A DNA stretch of 64,000 nucleotides from Parachryseolinea silvisoli (GCF_021190955.1 NZ_JAIOAO010000001.1:496001-560000), one strand, 5' to 3'. Positions 9,519 to 18,399 are shown, numbered from the stretch's first letter. Numbers and translations are program-made. The notes: generated from the letters alone by a model not told the origin.

Positions 9519-9547
9519 ATAGCACCGCCCCGGTGGGGCAGTGCTAT
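9519..9547 (-). terminator. Terminator hairpin after the ABC ATPase gene
   Basis: On the minus strand ATAGCACTGCCCC pairs with GGGGCGGTGCTAT around a three-base loop, with one mismatch. TATTATTT follows. It lies 14 bases past the stop codon of the ATPase gene. Confidence 0.65.
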
Positions 9548-9560
9548 GGTATGTTATCCA

Positions 9561-10250
9561 TTAGATATGGAAGTGCTCTTTGATGTTCTCTGTTACGACT
9601 TTACCGTCGAACAGGTTGATGATGCGGTGTGCATAGTTCGCGTCGTACGGCGAGTGAGTCACCATTACGATCGTTGTTCCTTCTTCGTTCAGCTGTGACA
9701 ACAGTTTCATTACTTCTTCGCCGTTGGCCGAGTCCAGGTTACCGGTCGGCTCATCGGCGAGGATTACTCTGGGTTTTGCCACAATCGCGCGGGAAATAGC
9801 CACACGCTGCTGTTGACCACCCGACAGTTGTTGCGGGAAGTGGTTGCGGCGGTGCATAATGTTCATACGCTCCAGCACTTCTTCTACACGCTGTTTGCGT
9901 TCAGACGACGGCACCTTCATGTACAACAGCGGCAACTCTACGTTTTCGAATACGGTCAGCTCGTCGATCAGGTTGAAGCTCTGGAACACAAAACCGATCG
10001 AACCTTTGCGAAGCTGCGCACGCTGGCGTTCAGAATACCTGGCCACTTCGTGCTCGCCAAAATGATACTCCCCGCCGGAAGGATTGTCCAGCAGACCGAG
10101 GATGTTGAGCAACGTCGATTTTCCACAACCGGAAGGGCCCATGATGGCAACGAATTCGCCCTCTTTGATTTCCAGGTTAATGCTGTTCAACGCGGTAGTT
10201 TCCACTTCTTCTGTGGTGTAAACTTTTTCAAGGTTCTTGAGTTTAATCAT
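9561..10250 (-). CDS. ABC transporter ATP-binding protein, MacB/LolD type
   Basis: A 229-residue single-domain ATPase. Walker A is GPSGCGKST (about 39-47), the signature is LSGGQQQR (about 142-149), and Walker B is VILADEPTG (about 162-170), followed by the switch His in VTHSP. Length and motifs fit the LolD/MacB subfamily that powers FtsX-type permeases. Its start lies 105 bp after the adaptor's stop codon and it precedes the two permeases on the same strand. Adaptor, ATPase and permeases together make a tripartite-type exporter. The outer-membrane channel is not in the window. Confidence 0.93.
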   Translation of the reverse strand: MIKLKNLEKVYTTEEVETTALNSINLEIKEGEFVAIMGPSGCGKSTLLNILGLLDNPSGGEYHFGEHEVARYSERQRAQLRKGSIGFVFQSFNLIDELTVFENVELPLLYMKVPSSERKQRVEEVLERMNIMHRRNHFPQQLSGGQQQRVAISRAIVAKPRVILADEPTGNLDSANGEEVMKLLSQLNEEGTTIVMVTHSPYDANYAHRIINLFDGKVVTENIKEHFHI

Positions 10251-10301
10251 GGCTAGGAGATTTTCAGGATTATATTGTAAGATGGAGAATTGACTGTATA
10301 G

Positions 10302-10319
10302 GTTGCATGCTGTTGCATG
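10302..10319. repeat. Direct repeat GTTGCATG, 10-bp period
   Basis: GTTGCATG occurs twice in succession (10302 and 10312), exactly one helical turn apart, in the 105-bp gap between the adaptor and ATPase genes. A TATAC lies on each side on the minus strand. It could be a regulator site; no function is shown. Confidence 0.3.
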
Positions 10320-10355
10320 TATACTTCAATTTTTTTTAATGGTTACGCTTATTTG

Positions 10356-11603
10356 TTAGTTCAGTAACAGCACTTCGTTGTCGCCAAAGTTCTCGTACGA
10401 CGAGGTAATTACCCTGTCCCCCGGCTTCAACCCCTCCAGCACCTCGTAATTCTCGGTATTCTTGCGCCCCAGCTTGATGTCGCGGCGTACGGCCTGATCC
10501 TCGCCGTCGAGCACGAATACCCAGTTGCCACCGGTATCTTTGTAGAATCCACCCACCGGCAGCAGCAGCTGTTCGGATGACTGGCCCAGCTCGATGCGCA
10601 GACGCAGGGACTGGCCGCGGCGAATGCCCGGAGGCGTGTCGCCGGTAAAGTGCATGTCTACTTCAAACCGGCCGGCCGTCACACCCGGATACACGTACGT
10701 GATCTCCAGGGCGTAATCCTTGTTGTTAAAGGAAGTAGTGGCCTTCAGCCCGGTCATAATACGGGGCAGGTACAATTCGTCGATGGGCACCCGTACCTTG
10801 TAGCTTCCCAGGATGTCGACCTGGCCCAGGCGTTGACCTGGTGTTACGTTCTGACCCGCATCGAGCTGCGGCCGCGACAGTTGGCCGTCGATGGGGGCGC
10901 GGATCACCAGGTTATCCAGGATCTTACCTACACCTTCCAGATTTTGACTCATGCGGTTCTCCGCAATCTTGATCTCCCGCAGCTGGCGAATCCGGTCTAC
11001 GGAGTCGGACCGGTATACCTCATAGGTAATGCGACGGCGCTCGATATTGTACCGGTAGTCGGCCTCTGTTTTTTCAAATGCCTGCTTCGAGATCAACTTT
11101 TTCTCAAACAGCTGTTTTTCACGTCTGTACTGGGGCTCCAGCACCGCCAGCATATTATCAATCAATGCCAGCGTCTGGCGTTGCTCCAGGTCGTTTCGGG
11201 TAATGCCCAGGCGGGTATCGCGGTTACGGTTGATACTTTCGCTCAGCTGTGCCTCCTGTCCTAATACCGACAACTCGGTGTTCAGGTTGCTCAGCTCGAG
11301 GATTACGTCGCCGGCTTTCAGCATGGCACCACTTTCGGCCACCACACGTTTGATGGTCCCGCCTTCGACTGCATCGAGATATACGGTGCGGCTCGGCTCT
11401 ACGGTACCGGTTTGCGGAATGAACTCCTGGAACACACCCCGTTGTACGCTCGAGATCGTGATCTTATCTTTTTCCACCTTCACACGCGAGCGTCGGTCTG
11501 CAAAAATGAACTGGTACCCAATGAACAGTACGAACACAGCGATGCCACCATAAGTCGCGATGCGTTTCAACGTCCATTTTTTCTTGACAATCTTTTTATC
11601 CAT
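10356..11603 (-). CDS. HlyD-type periplasmic adaptor of the ABC exporter
   Basis: A 415-residue adaptor (membrane fusion) protein. One membrane helix lies at about residues 15-32 after a basic N-terminus. A short lipoyl-like half-motif follows (GTVEPSRTVYLDAVEGG), then a long helical hairpin at about 95-215 (coiled coil, rich in Arg/Glu/Gln), the second lipoyl half (LVIRAPIDGQLSRPQLDAG), and beta-barrel and membrane-proximal domains to the end. The family links inner-membrane exporters to an outer-membrane channel. It is the first gene of the export operon. A near-consensus sigma-54 promoter lies 46-62 bases upstream of its start codon, facing the same way. Confidence 0.9.
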   Translation of the reverse strand: MDKKIVKKKWTLKRIATYGGIAVFVLFIGYQFIFADRRSRVKVEKDKITISSVQRGVFQEFIPQTGTVEPSRTVYLDAVEGGTIKRVVAESGAMLKAGDVILELSNLNTELSVLGQEAQLSESINRNRDTRLGITRNDLEQRQTLALIDNMLAVLEPQYRREKQLFEKKLISKQAFEKTEADYRYNIERRRITYEVYRSDSVDRIRQLREIKIAENRMSQNLEGVGKILDNLVIRAPIDGQLSRPQLDAGQNVTPGQRLGQVDILGSYKVRVPIDELYLPRIMTGLKATTSFNNKDYALEITYVYPGVTAGRFEVDMHFTGDTPPGIRRGQSLRLRIELGQSSEQLLLPVGGFYKDTGGNWVFVLDGEDQAVRRDIKLGRKNTENYEVLEGLKPGDRVITSSYENFGDNEVLLLN

Positions 11604-11648
11604 GCTGGTTCAGTTAAGGCTGCCCGTAGGCAACGTTATCTGCCTAAA

Positions 11649-11665
11649 GCCAACAAGCGTGCCAA
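11649..11665 (-). promoter_or_regulatory. Candidate sigma-54 promoter of the export operon
   Basis: On the minus strand TTGGCACGCTTGTTGGC matches the -24/-12 consensus TGGCACG-N4-TTGC with correct spacing. One base differs, in the -12 element (TTGG for TTGC). A transcript would begin near 11637, about 34 bases before the adaptor's start codon. The divergent gene encodes a sigma-54 activator, which makes the match more credible. Confidence 0.65.
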
Positions 11666-11716
11666 GCGCCAGAAACCCAAATTAACCCGTTTTCCAGGTA
11701 GTTTACGCGATATTCA

Positions 11717-11732
11717 CGTTCACATGTGAACG
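11717..11732. promoter_or_regulatory. 16-bp perfect palindrome, candidate activator site
   Basis: CGTTCACATGTGAACG is its own reverse complement. It lies about 80-95 bases upstream of the predicted sigma-54 start site, the usual distance for an NtrC-type enhancer, and about 180 bases before the regulator gene. A related GTTC-C-GAAC lies at 11743-11751. Confidence 0.55.
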
Positions 11733-11801
11733 GGTGTGTCCGGTTCCGAACGTCCGGATAATTACCAAAAAGGCCCAGAAGCACGTTTTTGGCGCATTTG
11801 G

Positions 11802-11827
11802 AGGCTGTACCAATTCCGGTACAGCCT
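11802..11827. repeat. 10-bp perfect inverted repeat in the exporter/regulator gap
   Basis: AGGCTGTACC and GGTACAGCCT flank AATTCC. The hairpin is strong but no T tract follows on the minus strand, and only TTTGTTCG follows on the plus strand. It lies 86 bases before the regulator's ATG, so in the 308-base gap (11604-11912) it could be a leader structure or a second operator. The rest of that gap holds the sigma-54 site and the 16-bp palindrome. Confidence 0.4.
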
Positions 11828-11912
11828 TTGTTCGTTCCCGGACGTCACCGTCCTCGCCCGGCCGTTATCGCTGTGCAAAAGGGTAGACTTAAACCAACTT
11901 GTTATTCGCACC

Positions 11913-13304
11913 ATGGCTGAAAATAAACACGGAAAGATTCTGATCGTTGACGACAACGAAGACCTTTTAAAGGCAGCAAAAATGTACCTCAAGCGGCAGT
12001 TCGCACAGGTTGACATTGAAAAGAACCCGGAAGCGATTCCCGCGCTGATGGGCAACGAAGATTATGACGTGATCTTGCTGGATATGAACTTTACCAAGGA
12101 CGTGAGCAGCGGCAGCGAAGGCTATTATTGGCTGGAACGCATCCTGCAGATCGACCCGTCGTCTGTTGTCGTGCTGATCACGGCATATGGTGACATCCAG
12201 ATGGCGGTGAAAGCCATCAAAGCCGGAGCGACCGACTTTGTACTAAAGCCATGGGAAAATGAAAAGCTGCTGGCCACGCTATTTTCGGCCATGCGGCTGC
12301 GTGAATCGCGCGACGTGATTGAAACGCTCAAGTTTAAAAACCAGGAAATCAACCAGGAGATCAATGACCGCTTCAGCGAGATCATTGGCCAGAGCTCGGC
12401 CATGCAGAAGATCTTCCAAACCATCGACCGGGTCGCGCGTACGGATGCGAACGTTTTGATCCTCGGTGAAAACGGTACGGGGAAAGAAGTGATGGCCCGC
12501 GCCATCCACCGGAACTCGGCACGACAACACGAGAATTTTGTGGCGGTAGACCTCGGCTCTATTACCGAGACGCTGTTTGAAAGCGAGCTGTTCGGTCATA
12601 AGAAGGGCTCCTTTACGGATGCCAAAGAAGATCGTGCCGGCCGCTTTGAGCTGGCCAACAACGGCACCTTGTTCCTGGACGAGATCGGCAACCTGTCTAT
12701 GCCGCTACAGGCCAAACTCCTGACAGTGCTGCAAAACCGAAAGGTGAGCCGTGTGGGCTCCAATAAGGAAACGCCCATCAACATACGCCTGATCTGCGCC
12801 ACCAACATGCCCCTGTACGAAATGGTAAAGGAAAACCGCTTCCGCCAGGACTTACTGTACCGCATCAATACCATCGAAGTCGAAGTGCCTTCGCTCCGCG
12901 ATCGTTTTGAAGACATTCCCCTGCTGGCAAACCATTTCCTGAAGCACTACGCGGCCAAGTACGAAAAGAGTCTGACCAAGATCAGCGAGGCCGCCATGAC
13001 GCGCATGCACAAACATCACTGGCCGGGCAACATCCGCGAGCTGCAACATTCTATCGAGCGGGCAGTCATTCTAAGCAACAGCAGTGTGCTTCAACCCGAA
13101 GATTTTAACTTCTCCTCCAATGGTGGGGGTGGCGGCAAGGAAGATAGCCAGCTGAGCCTGGAGCAATACAACCTGGAGGAGGTCGAAAAACTGCTGATCC
13201 GCAAGGTGCTGAAGAAATACAACGGCAACATTACCCAGGCGGCCACCGAACTGGGCCTGACGCGGTCATCGTTATACCGCCGCTTAGAGAAATACGGTTT
13301 GTAA
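11913..13304 (+). CDS. Sigma-54-dependent response regulator, NtrC type
   Basis: A 463-residue protein starting at ATG 11913; the frame is open further upstream, but only from here does it read as a receiver. The receiver domain has DD at 13-14, phospho-acceptor Asp57 and Lys112. The AAA+ domain has Walker A GENGTGKE (about 185-192), the sigma-54 contact loop GSFTDA (about 232-237, a variant of GAFTGA keeping the key Thr) and Walker B GTLFLDEIG. The C-terminus is a Fis-type helix-turn-helix (about 420-463). The loop after Asp57 is longer than usual (TKDVSSGSEGYYW). The histidine kinase follows 52 bp downstream. It probably activates the divergent export operon. Confidence 0.93.
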   Translation: MAENKHGKILIVDDNEDLLKAAKMYLKRQFAQVDIEKNPEAIPALMGNEDYDVILLDMNFTKDVSSGSEGYYWLERILQIDPSSVVVLITAYGDIQMAVKAIKAGATDFVLKPWENEKLLATLFSAMRLRESRDVIETLKFKNQEINQEINDRFSEIIGQSSAMQKIFQTIDRVARTDANVLILGENGTGKEVMARAIHRNSARQHENFVAVDLGSITETLFESELFGHKKGSFTDAKEDRAGRFELANNGTLFLDEIGNLSMPLQAKLLTVLQNRKVSRVGSNKETPINIRLICATNMPLYEMVKENRFRQDLLYRINTIEVEVPSLRDRFEDIPLLANHFLKHYAAKYEKSLTKISEAAMTRMHKHHWPGNIRELQHSIERAVILSNSSVLQPEDFNFSSNGGGGGKEDSQLSLEQYNLEEVEKLLIRKVLKKYNGNITQAATELGLTRSSLYRRLEKYGL

Positions 13305-13356
13305 TCGGCAAATCCACTACCTTCGCATTGAATGTTGGAATGCTGAACCGCACACT

Positions 13357-14709
13357 TTGAACTTAGGATTTAAAGATTTCCGCACCCGCGTCATCTTACG
13401 GGTCATCTTACTGGGTTGCACCATGGGCTTGTTTATGTTCATGGTCGTACGCCCCAATATGCTGTTTGCCGCCATGCTCATGGCGCTGATCATCGTGTTG
13501 CAGCTTGTGGAGATCTTTCGGTTTGTCAGCCAAACCAACCGGAAGCTTACGCGCTTTCTGGAATCGGTGCGTTACTCGGACTTTATCTCGGGGTTTGCTT
13601 CCGATAATAAACTGGGTAAAAGCTTTAAAGACCTGAACCTGGCCTTCAACGAAGTGCTGGAAGCCTTTCGCAAGGCACGGTCCGAGAAAGAAGAGCACTG
13701 GCAGTATCTCAACACGGTTGTACAGCAAGTGCGTACGGGTATCCTTTCGTTCGACACCGAGGGCAATGTGCAACTTGTCAATGCCAATGCGAAGAAGTTT
13801 CTGGGCATTACCAACATTAAGAACCTGCGCGAGCTGATCGATATTAACCCGGGGCTCTACCACGCTATCCACAGCGCAGAGTCCGGCAAAAGCGAGCTAT
13901 ACAAAGGCAGCAACGAACTTTACCTCACCGTGCAGGCCACCGAGCTGCGCATTCGCGGCACAGACATCAAGCTGGTCACGTTGCAAAACATCCAGCCTGA
14001 GTTACAAAAGCAAGAGCTCGAAGCCTGGCAAAACCTGACAAAGGTACTACGCCACGAGATTATGAATTCCATTACGCCCATCTCGTCGCTCACCTCTACC
14101 CTGAGCGATATACTCGATCACGAAATGGAAGCGCGCGACGGTCACTATGTACTAAACGAAGAAGGTGCTGACGACCTGCGTGAAGGATTGAGCACGATCG
14201 CTAACCGCAGCAAGGGCCTGATCAAATTCATCGACGCTTACCGCGAATATACTGCGCTGCCGAAACCGAAGCTGGTCACGGTACGACTACGAGAATTGCT
14301 CGACCACGTATCGCAGCTCATGAAAACCGAGCTTCGAAAAACGCAGATACAGTTCGAATGTAGCTGCGACTCGGAATACCTCACTATCCAGGCCGACGTG
14401 GAAATGATCGAGCAGGTATTGATCAACCTGCTCAAGAACGCGATCGAAGCGCTGAGCGAAACCGAAAATCCCCGGCTGAGCCTGAAAGGATATTACAATG
14501 AGAATGCCATCAAGATCGACGTGATCGACAACGGCGCGGGTATCATCCCGGAAGCGTTGGAGCGCATCTTTGTGCCATTCTACACCACCAAGCGTACCGG
14601 CTCGGGCATCGGCCTGAGCTTATCGCGCCAGATCATGCAAATGCACAACGGCTCAATCACCGCCGAGTCCGAACCGGACGTACAAACAATCTTTACGCTG
14701 AAGTTTTAA
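13357..14709 (+). CDS. Sensor histidine kinase paired with the sigma-54 regulator
   Basis: A 450-residue membrane kinase. Two helices lie at about 11-31 and 34-56 with almost no loop between them, so there is no sizeable periplasmic sensor. A HAMP-like linker and a PAS-like domain (about 115-210) follow. The HisKA motif LRHEIMNSITPI has His233. The HATPase domain has N-box NLLKNAIEAL, DNGAGI and GSGIGLSLSRQ. The start is TTG 13357: nearby ATGs are out of frame and quickly stop. With so little outside the membrane, it probably senses an intramembrane or cytoplasmic signal. It is co-transcribed with the regulator. Confidence 0.9.
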   Translation: MNLGFKDFRTRVILRVILLGCTMGLFMFMVVRPNMLFAAMLMALIIVLQLVEIFRFVSQTNRKLTRFLESVRYSDFISGFASDNKLGKSFKDLNLAFNEVLEAFRKARSEKEEHWQYLNTVVQQVRTGILSFDTEGNVQLVNANAKKFLGITNIKNLRELIDINPGLYHAIHSAESGKSELYKGSNELYLTVQATELRIRGTDIKLVTLQNIQPELQKQELEAWQNLTKVLRHEIMNSITPISSLTSTLSDILDHEMEARDGHYVLNEEGADDLREGLSTIANRSKGLIKFIDAYREYTALPKPKLVTVRLRELLDHVSQLMKTELRKTQIQFECSCDSEYLTIQADVEMIEQVLINLLKNAIEALSETENPRLSLKGYYNENAIKIDVIDNGAGIIPEALERIFVPFYTTKRTGSGIGLSLSRQIMQMHNGSITAESEPDVQTIFTLKF

Positions 14710-14755
14710 TCCAGGACACATCAGCCGCCATACTATCAAACCGATGTTGGGGCTG

Positions 14756-14947
14756 TTATTTTCCTTTACTGTTCTTAACAAGAAAGTAAACAGACATTAT
14801 AAAGGTCAATATATAGACAATTGCCAATGCTGGCTTTTCGAATTTTAAATTCTCAAAATCAAATTGTTTAAATAGGGTCCATCCTAAAACGACTGCTATG
14901 ATTGCGAATGGAAATACTTGTCCTTTTTTACTGCTCACGTGTTTCAA
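14756..14947 (-). CDS. Small membrane protein, hypothetical
   Basis: A 63-residue protein with two hydrophobic helices (about 12-27 and 40-57), joined by a charged stretch with FDFENLKFEKP and ending KNSKGK. The start is TTG 14947, or a GTG three codons on. Base composition is more AT-rich than its neighbours, which hints at a poorly conserved or acquired gene. No family is recognised. It is convergent with the kinase gene and lies 35 bp after the GH2 gene, on the same strand as the latter, so it is not cotranscribed with the kinase. Confidence 0.45.
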   Translation of the reverse strand: MKHVSSKKGQVFPFAIIAVVLGWTLFKQFDFENLKFEKPALAIVYILTFIMSVYFLVKNSKGK

Positions 14948-14982
14948 CTGTTTAATTATGCCCTGAACTTACCAAACAGTTT

Positions 14983-17607
14983 CTACTTTACCGAAATAAT
15001 CTGCTCAGAAACATTCCATCCACTAACCGTAACCGCGACAGGCGCATTGCCCGGTGTATAGTCAAGCACTATAGTCCTCTCCTCCCCGGGTACAACAGAA
15101 ACATAGTTGTCGCTATAAAACACCGGCAGCAGCCGTTTCTTCGTATTCGAATCAATCAACGACACGCGATTAAAGAACGCCACTGCGCTACCAGCAGGAT
15201 TCTTCAACGTTACCGACACCTGCCCGGCACCCAGGCGCTTGACGGTTGTTTTTACCGGCGCGGCGGCCAGTTGATTCAATCCCGGATATGATCCTTTAGC
15301 ATCCGGCATCCAGTATAAGTTCTCGCTGACCACATTCTTTTTCACATCCAACAACTGCAACGACAGGAATACGTCCTTCGGTTGACCCGGTTGATTCAGA
15401 TAACCCTTTACCGAAAGATACTTCTTTGCATCGGTAGGCTCGACACTGACAAACACTTGCGTGATCAGACGTTCTTTGCCGGCCGCGTCGTATGCTTTCA
15501 CCACCAGCATCAGATCGTTGTAGGCCGCGAAGGTATTGTTCGCTATCATCACCATGCCCGTTACCGGGTTACACATCACGTGCAGCGGCTCGCTGCCTTT
15601 GCGTAAGCCATAGAGACACGCGTTGGGATCGAGGTAGTAGTCGTACATCTGGCCACGCAGCGCGGTCCAGGGGTTTTGTGTTTTCCAGATGATCGTGCCG
15701 GTGTACCAATCCCACATGTGTGCGCTGAAGCCTTCCATCAGGGCGCGGTATTGGTCGTAGTTTACGAGTTGCGCTTTGTTGGCGAAGTCCACCATGTCTT
15801 TCGGTTTGCCGTAGCGGTATACAGAAGAATCATAGCCGATGTATTTGTGGTATTGCCATACGGAGTCGATGCGCCGGTTGGGATCATCGGGCGCTACGCG
15901 GTTTGCTTCCGGCAGAAAACGCTCCAGTGAGACCGCGTCGCCTACCCCTACCGATCCTACTTCGGAGTTGAAGGGGAAGGTGCGGTCTTCCCAGAAGGTA
16001 CGGATGTTCTGAATGCCGTAAGGGCCGTCGCCATTACCACCGATGCTGTTATAGGACATGCTGTCGGTGTTGGAATATTCAGCAAACCAACGTGTGCCAT
16101 CCAGGCGTGGCAGCAGGTCGTCACGCAGGGCGCTCAGGATGTCGGCCGGCGGGGTGATCTCATTGCCACCACACCACATGGCGAGTGATGGGTGGTTGCG
16201 CACCATCTTGATCTGGTCTTCGGCAGAGGCAATGAACAATTTGTGGTCGTCGGGATAGTTCCGGCGGGTCCATTGGTCTTCGGTTTTCATGGGGTCAAGC
16301 CAGCGGCCATTGCAATCCCCCGACATCCAGAAGTCTTGCATGACGAGCAGACCATAGCGATCGCAGGCTGCAAAGAACTCCGGGCGCTCGATCAACGCGC
16401 CACCCCACACACGAATGAGGTTCAGGTTCATGTCGCGGTGGAATCGGATTTCGGCATCATACCGTGCATCCGAGAAACGGAGCATGGCGTCGGAAATGAT
16501 CCAGTTGCCGCCCTTAATAAAGATCTTCTGTCCGTTTACCGATGCCTCGCGGCTGCGGGTATGGGTATTCCAGGCTGTACGCACTTCCCGCACACCGACC
16601 GTAATCTTTTCTTCGTCGGATACATCTTTGCCTTGCTCGGTGAATTGCAGCGACGACGTGTACAGGTGCTGGGCTCCGTAGCCGTTGGGCCACCAGAGCT
16701 TCGGGTTGCCGAGTGTCAATACCGGTAGGGTGACGGTTAGCGTTTGCTGTGGAGCCACTGTTACGACCTGCGATACTGTCTGGCCCTCGAGCGTATAGGT
16801 GAGCATACCTTTTACTTTTGCCGCGGTAGGATTCTCCAACTCAGCAGAAACGTTAATCAGCGCAGGTGCCTGGTTGCCTTCCGGGAAGCGTTTACCGGGC
16901 ACGTGTGTTACCACGTGCGGATTTTTAATGTTGACTGACTTAGTTTGTTCGATCCATACTTTATCCCAGATGCCGGTGTTCCGGTCGCGGATAGGTTGAA
17001 TCCAGTCCCACCCCGCTACATATTGGTGTGCTACATTTTTTGCAATGGTACCGTCGCCGCCTTGTCCACCATTGGGATTGCCCGCTACATCGGCCGGGTG
17101 TACAATCACCGCCAGGCGGTTGGCACCGCCGGGGCGGAGTGCTTTTGTAATATTATATACCTGACGCAGGAACATGCCGTTGTGCGGTTTGGCATTCAGT
17201 TTCTCTCCGTTGAGAAATACATCGCAGCGATAGTTTACACCGCGCAGGTGCAACCAGGCCTGATCGCCGGCGGCGAGGGCCGGATAGGTAAAGTCGTTTA
17301 CAAACCAATAGGTATAGTGCGCGTTGCCGGTTTTATAGATGTCGGGGATACGTTCGTTGTTCATGCCGTAGAACGGGTCGGGCACAAGGCCGTTTTCCAA
17401 CAGGGTGGTCAGTACAGTGCCGGGTACACGTGCCGGTATCCAGCCCGTTAGATTACCGGCCGCGCGCGACAGGGCTGTGCCGTCTTCCTGTACTTCACTC
17501 GCTCGCCGGGCTTTCCAGGCCTTGTCCAGTTCGTAAAGACGTTGTGCATTTGCCGCCGGGGCACAGAAAACCAAAAGAAGGAGGAAGAAAACAGATGGGA
17601 ATTTCAT
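14983..17607 (-). CDS. Glycoside hydrolase family 2, beta-mannosidase or exo-glucosaminidase-like
   Basis: An 874-residue secreted enzyme with a signal peptide (FPSVFFLLLLVFCAPAANA). A sugar-binding jelly-roll domain at about 25-215 (VPGTVLTTLLENG, FLNGEKLN) and an immunoglobulin-like domain lead to the TIM barrel from about 350. The acid/base Glu is in WCGGNEI and the probable nucleophile Glu in FNSEVGSVG. C-terminal beta domains follow. The pattern GMNNERIPDIY with YWFVNDF fits the beta-mannosidase / exo-beta-D-glucosaminidase branch rather than beta-galactosidase. The exact linkage cannot be told. It is separated from the sigma-factor gene upstream by an intrinsic terminator, so it has its own promoter. 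Confidence 0.88.
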   Translation of the reverse strand: MKFPSVFFLLLLVFCAPAANAQRLYELDKAWKARRASEVQEDGTALSRAAGNLTGWIPARVPGTVLTTLLENGLVPDPFYGMNNERIPDIYKTGNAHYTYWFVNDFTYPALAAGDQAWLHLRGVNYRCDVFLNGEKLNAKPHNGMFLRQVYNITKALRPGGANRLAVIVHPADVAGNPNGGQGGDGTIAKNVAHQYVAGWDWIQPIRDRNTGIWDKVWIEQTKSVNIKNPHVVTHVPGKRFPEGNQAPALINVSAELENPTAAKVKGMLTYTLEGQTVSQVVTVAPQQTLTVTLPVLTLGNPKLWWPNGYGAQHLYTSSLQFTEQGKDVSDEEKITVGVREVRTAWNTHTRSREASVNGQKIFIKGGNWIISDAMLRFSDARYDAEIRFHRDMNLNLIRVWGGALIERPEFFAACDRYGLLVMQDFWMSGDCNGRWLDPMKTEDQWTRRNYPDDHKLFIASAEDQIKMVRNHPSLAMWCGGNEITPPADILSALRDDLLPRLDGTRWFAEYSNTDSMSYNSIGGNGDGPYGIQNIRTFWEDRTFPFNSEVGSVGVGDAVSLERFLPEANRVAPDDPNRRIDSVWQYHKYIGYDSSVYRYGKPKDMVDFANKAQLVNYDQYRALMEGFSAHMWDWYTGTIIWKTQNPWTALRGQMYDYYLDPNACLYGLRKGSEPLHVMCNPVTGMVMIANNTFAAYNDLMLVVKAYDAAGKERLITQVFVSVEPTDAKKYLSVKGYLNQPGQPKDVFLSLQLLDVKKNVVSENLYWMPDAKGSYPGLNQLAAAPVKTTVKRLGAGQVSVTLKNPAGSAVAFFNRVSLIDSNTKKRLLPVFYSDNYVSVVPGEERTIVLDYTPGNAPVAVTVSGWNVSEQIISVK

Positions 17608-17617
17608 ACGATACGAA

Positions 17618-17669
17618 TTTAAAAAAATCCTCTCACCTCCACCCTTTTCGAGGTGAAGGTAGAGAGGAT
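17618..17669 (-). terminator. Intrinsic terminator after the ECF sigma gene
   Basis: Read on the minus strand, ATCCTCT...ACCTTCACCTC pairs with GAGGTGAGAGGAT around a GAAAAGGGTG loop. At least seven T follow. It lies between the sigma gene (ends 17770) and the GH2 start codon (17607). Confidence 0.85.
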
Positions 17670-17769
17670 CCCAAACCTAATCCAGCACTGGCAGAACACC
17701 AGCACTTTAACCCAGACGCGTGAATCGTCTATTCCTAATACCAAAAAATGAAAATAATTATCCCTGTCT

Positions 17770-18399
17770 CTAATGCAATTGTTTTCGGAGTGAGCGCAGG
17801 GCCTTAAATACGGCATTGTACACCGATTGGATCGTGATACCCAGTTCGGCAGCAATCTCCTGGTTGGTACGTTGCTTGTTAAATTTCAGGTGCAGCAGCT
17901 GTTGTTGATGATGTGACAGGGTATTGAGCGCACGCAGCATATCCTCGCGTTGATCGTCGTATACCTCATCGCCGGCGTTTTCGTCGGCCATATCGAGCTC
18001 GAGTGGATCTTCCGCCGCCTTGTAGCGAATGGCGGCTGATTTCAGAACATCGAGGATCTTATGTTTGAGCGAGGTGAATAAATAATATTTGACCGAGGTC
18101 GTCTGATTCAGGTTCTCGCGGTTGTGCCACAGTTTGACAAACAAATCCTGAATGCAGTCTTTGATCAGGTCCTGATCGTCCGATATTTTTTTACCGTATT
18201 GATAAAGGTCGAAAAAATACCTCCGATAGATCAACGCGTAAGCTCCCTCGTCCCCCTGCTTAAAATGCTCCCATAGCGTAGCCTCCCCCGCCTGCAGGGC
18301 ATTGACCCCCCGGGATTGGTTGTGCCGTCGTCTATGGTCGTTCAAAATGCCCTCTTCCACCCTTCTCAAGTATATCAGAAAGTTGCTCCGTGTACGCAA
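17770..18399 (-). CDS. ECF-type RNA polymerase sigma-70 factor
   Basis: A sigma factor of up to 209 residues. Region 2 spans about 40-105 (AYALIYRRYFFDLYQYG, then DCIQDLFVKLWHNR). Region 4 spans about 145-205 with helix-turn-helix TNQEIAAELGITIQSVYNAV. It belongs to the Bacteroidota ECF group often seen with FecR anti-sigma factors and SusC/SusD. Neither lies here, so it looks like an orphan whose signal is unknown. The TTG at 18399 gives an unusually long N-terminal extension; the GTG at 18360 is a good alternative. It sits among glycoside hydrolase genes and ends at an intrinsic terminator. Confidence 0.85.
   Translation of the reverse strand: MRTRSNFLIYLRRVEEGILNDHRRRHNQSRGVNALQAGEATLWEHFKQGDEGAYALIYRRYFFDLYQYGKKISDDQDLIKDCIQDLFVKLWHNRENLNQTTSVKYYLFTSLKHKILDVLKSAAIRYKAAEDPLELDMADENAGDEVYDDQREDMLRALNTLSHHQQQLLHLKFNKQRTNQEIAAELGITIQSVYNAVFKALRSLRKQLH

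Noticed and set aside
10650-11264. 204-codon open frame on the plus strand over the adaptor gene
   Set aside because: The adaptor on the minus strand has lipoyl and coiled-coil segments in full; the antisense frame has no family features.
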